From Villigracilis sp900696595 (GTDB lineage: Bacteria; Chloroflexota; Anaerolineae; Anaerolineales; Villigracilaceae), in assembly GCA_030263615.1 (NCBI GenBank), contig SZPH01000024.1, forward strand, positions 1-41,699: DNA of 41,699 bases, written 5' to 3'. This document shows positions 16,995 to 24,562 of the stretch, piece after piece. The translations under genes were made by a program, and so were the position numbers. The notes beneath the pieces are model-generated. The model did no database searches, was not told the DNA's origin, and worked only from the letters and a program-made list of their open reading frames with translations. How positions within the stretch are numbered: position 1 is the stretch's first letter; every line of letters begins with the position of its first letter.

Positions 16995-19949
16995 ATGCAG
17001 AATTCAGTTCAATCATCCGTGGATTCCCGTCTGACGCGCAACGCGCAGATCATCGCCATTGTGTTACTCGCCTCCGCCGCGCTGACCGGGGCGCTTTTCC
17101 TCGTTCTTGGAATCGCCAACCGCCTGACGATATTGTTCGTTCCCGCAGGCTTGCTCGCCGCATCCATGGTCTTCGACCTGCTCCCACTTTCACTTTTGAG
17201 GCGGGGAAGGCGCGACCTTGCGATGATGCTGGTCTTGACGGTATTTCTCGTCAATGTGGTCGCCGTGCAGTTCATCGTTCAGGGGCTGGGGCTGATTATT
17301 GTTTCCGCCATATTATTGGTCGTCTTCTCGATCGTCGCGCTTGGCATGTCTGCAAAATACACGAATGCGGGGGCGATCCTGGCAGTGGTGTCCGCCGTGG
17401 TGGTATCCACCCTTGAGTTTTTCCTCGGCGCGGATCGCCTGCGCGTCCCCGAACTGGAACGCTACATCCCATATATTGTCGCCTTCATGGCGGCTCCTCT
17501 TGCTGTCATCTTCATCCGCGAATATCGCCGGTTCAGCCTTCAGGCGAAGATCACTTTGGGCGTCCTCGTCACTGGCGGCGTGGCGGTCGCTGTAATTGCC
17601 TTCTTTGCCCTGACCGTCGCCAACCGGATCACAAGCCTGCTCGCCGCGCGGCTGGAGTCCAATGTGCGGCGTCTCGCAGAGGCGCAACTGACGAACACAG
17701 TGGAGCGCGAGGCGAAGCTTACCAATGACTTCTTTGCGGCTTTCGCGCATAATGCAACCGATCTTGCGGAATACCGGGCAAAACTCCACGAGCAACAAGG
17801 CAGCCTCGGTCAGGGCAATTACTGGAACGCCTCGGAGAAATTGATTCAACTGGAAGGCGGTCACTTCGGAAACCCCGCCGGAGACGTTTCGTCGGTGTTC
17901 ATCCCCGTCGGCGCGCCCGTGGACGAAGCCGCCCTGCTGGATTTGAACGCCTCGGCTTACCTCGACTTCATCGCCCCCCACAATATCGAGGACAACTCGA
18001 GCATTCTCGCCATTTATTCCATCAACCCGAACGGAATCATCCGCTATTACCCGAACATCCAACTGGCTTCGCTCCTGCCCCCCGATTTCGACGCGACTCA
18101 GCGCCCATATTACAAGATTACCTCGCCCTTATTCAACCCGGACCGCCTCACCCGCTGGACGATCCCCTACGTGGATGCGGCGGGAGGCGGACTGGTCGTC
18201 ACAGTCGCATCCCCCATCTATTACGGCGACACATTCGCCGGGGTTGTGGCGGCGGACGTTCAACTTTCCGCGATCACCGAACAACTTGCCAACATCAAAA
18301 TTGGGCAGAGCGGGTTCGCATTCATGGTGGACGATGCCGGGCGGCTGATCCATATGCCTCCCGCCGGATATGAAATGTTTGGCATAGACCCGTCGCTGAT
18401 CGTTGCGGACGAATTCTACAAGTACACCATCCTGGGGCAAGGCTCGCGCGATCTAATCAATTTCACCAACAGAATGGTCGCCGGCGGAAGCGGGTTGGGA
18501 ATCGTGAAGGTGAACGGCGTAGACACCTACATCGCCTTCTCGCCAATCCCCGCCAACGGCTACAGCCTCGGCTTGGTTGTGCCGACAGCCGAAATGCAAA
18601 CAGCCATCCCAGCCACGCAACAGGAAACAAGAAACCAATTTCGCGCGGCGACCCAGACTGCGTTGCTGATCATGGTTAGCACCTTCCTCGGGGCGCTGGT
18701 TGTCAGCATCGCGCTGGGACGGCTGATCTCCGCGCCTGTGAGAGGTCTCATCCAGGCGGCGAATCGCATCGCCGGGGGCGATCTCAGCGCGCGCGCGCAA
18801 GTCATCTCAGGCGACGAGACCGGCGCGCTGGCGGACTCGTTCAACCTGATGGCAGACCGGCTCTCCGACACCCTGCAAGGGCTGGAAGACCGGATCGCCG
18901 AACGCACCCACGAACTTAGCGAAGCAAATCAAAGCAACGCCCATCGCGCTTCGCTATTCGAAGCGATTGCGCGCATCTCGCGCGTCATCAGCGCCTCCCA
19001 AAACGTGGAACAGCTGCTCCCCCAGATCACTGAGACGATCTCGAGCCAGTTGGGCTATTACCATGTCGGCATTTTTCTTGTGGATGTTCACCGGGAATTC
19101 GCCGTGCTTGTCGCGGCGAACAGCGAAGGCGGGAAGACCATGCTCGCCCGCGGTCATCGCCTGCGAATCGGCGAAACAGGCATCGTCGGGTTCGTGACCG
19201 AGACCGGAAATCCGCGAGTCGCCCTCGACGTCGGAAAGGATGCGGTGTATTTCGACAATCCCGACCTGCCGGAGACGCATTCCGAGATCGCGCTTCCCCT
19301 GCGCGGCGGACCGGCGATCATCGGCGCGCTCGACGTGCAAAGCAAAGTCGCCAACGCCTTCAGCGAGGAGGATGTCAACATCCTGTCCGTTCTCGCCGAC
19401 CAGGTCAGCGTAGCGATCCAAAACGCCCACTCTTTTCAGGAAAGCCAGCAGGCGCGCGAACAGGCGGAACGCGCCGCCGCGCAATTAAGCGAACAACAAT
19501 GGCATCGTTTCGTTAAACGCCAGACGACCCCCGGATATCACTTCGACGGCGTCAACTCGCATCAAGTCGGTCCCGGCATCCCGATTCACAAAAATCAACT
19601 CTCCATTCCGATCCTCCTGCGCGGAAACCAGATCGGCGCGCTCAAATTAAGCGCAGCCGACCCGGAGCGTCAATGGGACGATAACGAAATCGCCATGGCG
19701 CAGGCGACCGCAGAACGCGCCGCTCTCGCCATCGAAACCGCGCGTCTGCTCGAAGACGCCCAGAAACGCGCCGCAAAGGAACGCGCCATCGGGCAGATTT
19801 CCTCCAAAATCGGCGGTCTGGTCAACATCGAAAACATCATCCGCACCACCGTCGAGGAGCTCGGCGGCGCGCTGCCCGACACCGATGTCGCCATTCAATT
19901 CAACACGGGCCATTCCACCCGATCCGACGGGAGCAGCCATGTTCGATAG
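16995..19949 (+). CDS. sensor 8: six-helix membrane domain in series with dCACHE, HAMP and GAF domains, no kinase domain
   Basis: 984 residues combining both input types of the array. Six N-terminal helices (about 18-180) are followed by a further helix (190-215), an extracytoplasmic dCACHE (about 220-545), an exit helix (550-572) and HAMP (576-630). The dCACHE shows R370-x-YY, PYVD near 391-394 and AADV, so the amino-acid signature is only partly kept (Tyr replaces Trp). GAF (654-809; GYYHVGIFLVD, NPDLPETHSE, GALDVQS), shortened GAF (849-920) and the common tail (924-963) follow. No kinase motifs. The ribosome binding site is weak. The gene end overlaps the next start by 11 bp. Confidence 0.85.
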   Translation: MQNSVQSSVDSRLTRNAQIIAIVLLASAALTGALFLVLGIANRLTILFVPAGLLAASMVFDLLPLSLLRRGRRDLAMMLVLTVFLVNVVAVQFIVQGLGLIIVSAILLVVFSIVALGMSAKYTNAGAILAVVSAVVVSTLEFFLGADRLRVPELERYIPYIVAFMAAPLAVIFIREYRRFSLQAKITLGVLVTGGVAVAVIAFFALTVANRITSLLAARLESNVRRLAEAQLTNTVEREAKLTNDFFAAFAHNATDLAEYRAKLHEQQGSLGQGNYWNASEKLIQLEGGHFGNPAGDVSSVFIPVGAPVDEAALLDLNASAYLDFIAPHNIEDNSSILAIYSINPNGIIRYYPNIQLASLLPPDFDATQRPYYKITSPLFNPDRLTRWTIPYVDAAGGGLVVTVASPIYYGDTFAGVVAADVQLSAITEQLANIKIGQSGFAFMVDDAGRLIHMPPAGYEMFGIDPSLIVADEFYKYTILGQGSRDLINFTNRMVAGGSGLGIVKVNGVDTYIAFSPIPANGYSLGLVVPTAEMQTAIPATQQETRNQFRAATQTALLIMVSTFLGALVVSIALGRLISAPVRGLIQAANRIAGGDLSARAQVISGDETGALADSFNLMADRLSDTLQGLEDRIAERTHELSEANQSNAHRASLFEAIARISRVISASQNVEQLLPQITETISSQLGYYHVGIFLVDVHREFAVLVAANSEGGKTMLARGHRLRIGETGIVGFVTETGNPRVALDVGKDAVYFDNPDLPETHSEIALPLRGGPAIIGALDVQSKVANAFSEEDVNILSVLADQVSVAIQNAHSFQESQQAREQAERAAAQLSEQQWHRFVKRQTTPGYHFDGVNSHQVGPGIPIHKNQLSIPILLRGNQIGALKLSAADPERQWDDNEIAMAQATAERAALAIETARLLEDAQKRAAKERAIGQISSKIGGLVNIENIIRTTVEELGGALPDTDVAIQFNTGHSTRSDGSSHVR

Positions 19950-21678
19950 GTTGAAGAAGTTTCTGGCAGGCGAATTTGACCGCGACCCGTCGTTCATCCG
20001 TCTGGCGCGGAATATTCTGATCGTTGTCATGATCGCAACCCTTGCCATCCTTCCCTTGTTTGCAGGAATCACCGGCGAAGAGGGCTCGCGGAATCTGCGC
20101 GCGTTCTACACCCTGGCTGTCAGCCTGCTCCTGGAACTGATCTCGCTGGCGTTTATCCTGCGCGGGGAAATCCTCCCGACAAAGGTCATCGTTCCCGCCG
20201 GGTTGATCATGGTCGTCTTGATCATCTCGCTGGAAACCAATGGGCTTCGCAATACATCCATGCTGGCAATGCCTGCCATCCTGATCATTTCCGCGATTCT
20301 GCTCGGCAGGCGGTCTTTGACGGTCGCGTTGCCGCTCATGCTCGCCGCGACGATTTACATCGCCCTGAAGGATTTGCAGACGGGCAATGTCCCCGCCCCC
20401 ATCGGCGTTGACAGCGCCATCAGCGCGGTCATTTTGATCCTTGCCACCGCCGGCATCACACAGTTATTGATCGCGCGCCTCAATGAAAGCGCGGAACGGG
20501 CGCGTCAAAGCGAACAGGCTCAAAGGCTGGAAAACGCCGAACTCCTTGCCCTGCGCGCCAGCCTCGAGGAAAGGGTTAGCAGCCGAACAGCCGAACTGGA
20601 AGCGGCGAACCGGGTGAATGAAAAGCGCGCCCGCCAATTCAGCGCGGTGGCGCAGGTGATGAGCGCCGCCTCCAGCGCGCAATACCTCGACGAACTCCTG
20701 CCGCTCGTCACGCGCGTAATCAGCGAACAGTTCAACGTTTATCACGCGGGAATTTTCCTGCTGAATGAACAGCGCGACGTTGCAGTGTTGCGCGCCGCGA
20801 ACAGCGAAGGCGGTCAAAGGATGCTTGCCCGCAGGCACTCCCTTCCAGTCGGACAAACCGGCATTGTGGGTTTTGTCGCCGCCACAGGAAAGCCGCGCAT
20901 CGCTCTCGACGTCGGAGCGGATTCGGTCTATTTCGACAACCCCGATCTTCCCGACACCCGTTCCGAGATCGCCCTTCCCCTCCGCTATGCAGGGCAGATC
21001 ATTGGAGCGCTGGATGTGCAAAGCGTCGAACCGAACGCGTTTGGGTCCGACGACGCCGACGTGTTATCCACGCTTGCCGACCAGGTTGCGGTGGCAATCA
21101 ACAACGCCCGCGTCATCGAAGAGGCGCAAAAGACGCTGGCGGAAGCGCAAAGCGCCGTGGGACGCATCGCCCAGGAGGCCTGGCAAATCCTCCGCCCCCA
21201 AAAACTTGGTTACGGTTTTTCGCTGACAGACGCGGGCATCCAGCCCCTGCAAATCCCCATTGAAAACGATCAGGTCAGGGAAAGCGTGTCCATGGCGAGG
21301 TCTGCGCGCGGGGTGGGGCCCGGCAACCGTTCGCGCATCGCCGTTCCCGTGCGCCTGCGCGGACAGGTGATCGGCGTGATACAGCTCAGCGCCCGCAGAC
21401 AAAACCTCCTGACAGAAGACGACACGGAGATTGCCGAGGCAGTGGCTGAACGCCTCTCGCTTGCCATCGAGACCGCGACCCTGCTTGAAGCCACTCAACA
21501 CCGCGCCGACCTCGAACGGGTGACGACAGACATCGCAGGCAAAGTCAATTCCTCCACCCGGTTCGAAATCATCATGCAAACCGCCGCCCGCGAATTAAGC
21601 GCCGCGCTGGGCGGGTCTGATGTGATTGTCCAAATCGAACCGGCGGCGTTGGAGCTCAGCATTAAGGAAAACCTGTAG
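19939..21678 (+). CDS. sensor 9: six-helix membrane domain plus GAF domains, no kinase domain
   Basis: 579 residues from the ATG at 19939, with GGGAG upstream inside the end of sensor 8. An in-frame ATG at 19885 is rejected because it lies deep in the preceding gene. Six helices (about 17-175) are followed by a coiled coil with VSSRTAELEAANRVNE, very like sensor 7. GAF (234-395; VYHAGIFLLN, GQTGIVGFV, NPDLPDTRSE, GALDVQS), shortened GAF (464-515; VPVRLRGQVIGVIQL) and the common tail (521-568; IAGKVNSS, RELSAALGGS) follow. Likeness to sensors 7 and 8 in the coiled coil and GAF suggests local tandem duplication. Confidence 0.84.
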   Translation: MFDRLKKFLAGEFDRDPSFIRLARNILIVVMIATLAILPLFAGITGEEGSRNLRAFYTLAVSLLLELISLAFILRGEILPTKVIVPAGLIMVVLIISLETNGLRNTSMLAMPAILIISAILLGRRSLTVALPLMLAATIYIALKDLQTGNVPAPIGVDSAISAVILILATAGITQLLIARLNESAERARQSEQAQRLENAELLALRASLEERVSSRTAELEAANRVNEKRARQFSAVAQVMSAASSAQYLDELLPLVTRVISEQFNVYHAGIFLLNEQRDVAVLRAANSEGGQRMLARRHSLPVGQTGIVGFVAATGKPRIALDVGADSVYFDNPDLPDTRSEIALPLRYAGQIIGALDVQSVEPNAFGSDDADVLSTLADQVAVAINNARVIEEAQKTLAEAQSAVGRIAQEAWQILRPQKLGYGFSLTDAGIQPLQIPIENDQVRESVSMARSARGVGPGNRSRIAVPVRLRGQVIGVIQLSARRQNLLTEDDTEIAEAVAERLSLAIETATLLEATQHRADLERVTTDIAGKVNSSTRFEIIMQTAARELSAALGGSDVIVQIEPAALELSIKENL

Positions 21679-21696
21679 ACGAAACCCGGAGTTGAA

Positions 21697-24552
21697 ATGA
21701 CGCAGGATAGAAAAATGGAGACAGGCGGCGAAGCCCGACAGCGCTCGGCGCGGACAATTACCCTGGTGACGCTCGTCATTATGACGGTCATTTCAGCGGT
21801 CACCTTGTTGTTTGTGCCTGCCAGCGACAAAACGCCGATAGACAATTTTATGATGCCGTTTGTCGCATTGGCGGCGGCAGCCGGGTATTATTTTGCGCGG
21901 CGCGGCAGGAGCGACCTCGGCGTTTACCTCCTTTTGGCGGCAATCGGGGTCACCGTCCTCATCTACCCAATGGCGGCTGACAACATCGGCTGGCAGACCG
22001 CCATTGGAATGATCCTGGTCGCCACCGGCATTGCCAACAGCGCGCTGCCCGAAAAAGCCGCCGGGCGCGTCATAACCGCCGCCTTCGGGTTTGCGATCGC
22101 GATCATTTTGATCGAACTGTTCACGACCGGCGCCGTTCGCAACCCCGTCACACCCTCTTCGATCGTCGTCATCGTCCTGCTGGCGCTCGTGTATGTCGGC
22201 ATAACCCTTTACCGCTTCCGTCAATTCGGGTTGCGGACGAAATTCATAATCGTCTTCGTGCTTCTCAGCGTCTTTTCAGTGAGCGTCACCGCGGTCACAA
22301 TCAGCAGCCTTGTATCGAATCAACTCAAACTCAAGGTCGAGCAACAACTGACCGGCGTGTCGGAACTCACCGCCACCGCCATCGGCAGGGAGTTGGTCAC
22401 GCAGATCAGCGTCATTCAGGCTGCCGCCCTGAGCGAATCGCTGCAATCCGCGCTCGTCCGGCGCGAAGCCCAATCGAATATCGTCGAATTGCTAAAATTG
22501 GACGAACAATGGCGCGCCGCGGATGCGGCGAAGAACGACGACGATCCCCTTGTGCGAAAGGCGACGACGGGCGCCCTTGCCGATCAACTGCGCGCGCTCC
22601 GCGAAGAATTCCCCGCCCATGTCGAAATATTCATCGCCGACGTGTACGGCGCCAACGTCGCCGCAACGAATCGCACAACGGACTACTATCAGGCGGACGA
22701 GGAATGGTGGCAGGTCGCCTATTCGAATGGAGAGGGCGCCGTCTATCTCAGCCAGCCGGCGTTTGACGAAAGCAGCGGCTCTTTTTCGATTCAAGTCGCC
22801 TTGCCGATCTTCGACAACCATAGCGGCGCGATGCTGGGGATCATCCGCTCGACTCTCGACCTGAGCGTCTTCATACCCTCCCTAGAATTGGGAAAGCCCG
22901 GCGAAACGGGACGCACAGAGATTTACATGCCGGGGAATTTGGAACTTGAACTTCACGTGGAAGACGGTCAACCCATGCTCGAAACAGAAACATCGCCTGC
23001 CGACTTCGCATCCACCCTCGCCGGGCAACCACATGCGACTTTCCTCGACACAGTTCACGACGGCAGCCCGGTCATGGTGGGCATTACAGACTTTACCGGG
23101 TCGGGCGTGGAAAACCCTGAAATCTCTGAAGCATTCGAATTATTAAACTGGCATGTGGTCACATTACAGGATCGAAGCGAGGCGCTTCAGGCGGTGGAGG
23201 ATACATCCCGCGCGGCTCAATTGGTCGGTCTGGCGGCCCTGGTCCTCGCCAGTCTGGCGGCAGTGGGCATCACCCGGTTCATTACGAGACCGATCCTGAG
23301 TCTTACCGAGACCGCCGAAGAAATTTCAACCGGAAATTTGAACGCCGTTGCGCGCGTTGAATCCCCCGATGAGGTCGGCGAACTGGCAAAATCCTTCAAC
23401 CGTACGACCGCGCAACTGCGCGACACGCTTTCCAACCTCGAACAGCGCATCGAAGAGCGCACATACGACCTTGAAGTTTCGCGCCGTCAGACGGAACATC
23501 GCGCCGCGCAATACATCGCCATCGGCGAAATTTCGAAATTGATCAACAGCGAACAGGAATTGAACATCCTCCTGCCGCTTATCGCCCGCCTGGTGAGCGA
23601 ACGCTTCGGCTTTTACCACACCGGCATCTTCCTCCTCGACGATACAGGGCAATACGCCGTCCTGCTTGCGGCAAACAGCGCCGGCGGACAGAACATGCTC
23701 AAGCGCGGTCACCGGCTCAAGGTCGGGGAAAGCGGAATCGTCGGAGCGGTGGGAAAAACCGGGCTTGCGCGCATCGCCTTCGACGTGGGACAGGATGCGG
23801 TCTTCTTCGACAACCCGGACCTGCCCGACACCCGCTCCGAAGCGGCTGTGCCGCTAAAGGTTCGCGATGCGATCATCGGCGTGCTGGACGTGCAAAGCGA
23901 AAAGCCCGGCGCATTCACCGAGGACGACACGAACATGCTCGGCATCCTGGCAGATCAGATCGCAATCGCCATCGAAAATACAAGGTTGCTCGAGCAGACC
24001 CGTCAGGCGCTCATCGAAGCGCGCCTGACGTATCAACGCACGCTTCACGAAGGTTGGAAGAGCCTGATCGAAGACGAAGATATGATCGGATACCGGCAAT
24101 CCATGAGCGGCGGCAGGCGGCTGACCAAGCCCGTCGTCAGCGACGAAATCAGCCAGGCGATGAACCGGGGCAGCGCGCTGGTCTTCCATGCCGACGGCAA
24201 AACCGACGACCCGACCATGGTCGTGCCAATCAAATTGCGCGACCAGATCATTGGAGTGTTGCGCATCAAATCGCCCTCCCGCGAACGCCCATGGACGGCG
24301 GATGAAATCAACCTTGCCGAAGCCATTTCAGATCGCCTCTCGCTCGCCCTCGAAAATGCGCGCCTGCTCCAGGAATTCCAACGCCAGGCGGTCAAGGAAC
24401 AGACCATCGCCGAAATCACCGGCAAAATTGGCTCGTCCATCAACCTGAATAACGTCTTATTGACCGCCGTGGAGGAATTGGGACGCACCATCCCCGGTTC
24501 GGAAGTGACCATCAAACTCAAGGATGAAAGCGGAAACAACGGCAACGGATGA
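21697..24552 (+). CDS. sensor 10: six-helix membrane domain in series with extracytoplasmic sensor, HAMP and GAF domains, no kinase domain
   Basis: 951 residues, the same fused build as sensor 8. N-terminal helices (about 22-170), a helix at 181-203, an extracytoplasmic dCACHE-like domain (205-505) with EEWWQ and LPIF elements but without the amino-acid signature, an exit helix (507-526) and HAMP (526-580). Then IEERT, GAF (602-760; GFYHTGIFLLD, GESGIVGAV, NPDLPDTRSE, GVLDVQS), shortened GAF (835-890; VPIKLRDQIIGVLRIK, WTADE) and the common tail (898-945). No output domain. GGAG lies 6 bases before the ATG; the gap to sensor 9 is 18 bp. Confidence 0.85.
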   Translation: MTQDRKMETGGEARQRSARTITLVTLVIMTVISAVTLLFVPASDKTPIDNFMMPFVALAAAAGYYFARRGRSDLGVYLLLAAIGVTVLIYPMAADNIGWQTAIGMILVATGIANSALPEKAAGRVITAAFGFAIAIILIELFTTGAVRNPVTPSSIVVIVLLALVYVGITLYRFRQFGLRTKFIIVFVLLSVFSVSVTAVTISSLVSNQLKLKVEQQLTGVSELTATAIGRELVTQISVIQAAALSESLQSALVRREAQSNIVELLKLDEQWRAADAAKNDDDPLVRKATTGALADQLRALREEFPAHVEIFIADVYGANVAATNRTTDYYQADEEWWQVAYSNGEGAVYLSQPAFDESSGSFSIQVALPIFDNHSGAMLGIIRSTLDLSVFIPSLELGKPGETGRTEIYMPGNLELELHVEDGQPMLETETSPADFASTLAGQPHATFLDTVHDGSPVMVGITDFTGSGVENPEISEAFELLNWHVVTLQDRSEALQAVEDTSRAAQLVGLAALVLASLAAVGITRFITRPILSLTETAEEISTGNLNAVARVESPDEVGELAKSFNRTTAQLRDTLSNLEQRIEERTYDLEVSRRQTEHRAAQYIAIGEISKLINSEQELNILLPLIARLVSERFGFYHTGIFLLDDTGQYAVLLAANSAGGQNMLKRGHRLKVGESGIVGAVGKTGLARIAFDVGQDAVFFDNPDLPDTRSEAAVPLKVRDAIIGVLDVQSEKPGAFTEDDTNMLGILADQIAIAIENTRLLEQTRQALIEARLTYQRTLHEGWKSLIEDEDMIGYRQSMSGGRRLTKPVVSDEISQAMNRGSALVFHADGKTDDPTMVVPIKLRDQIIGVLRIKSPSRERPWTADEINLAEAISDRLSLALENARLLQEFQRQAVKEQTIAEITGKIGSSINLNNVLLTAVEELGRTIPGSEVTIKLKDESGNNGNG

Positions 24553-24562
24553 GGGCCGAATC

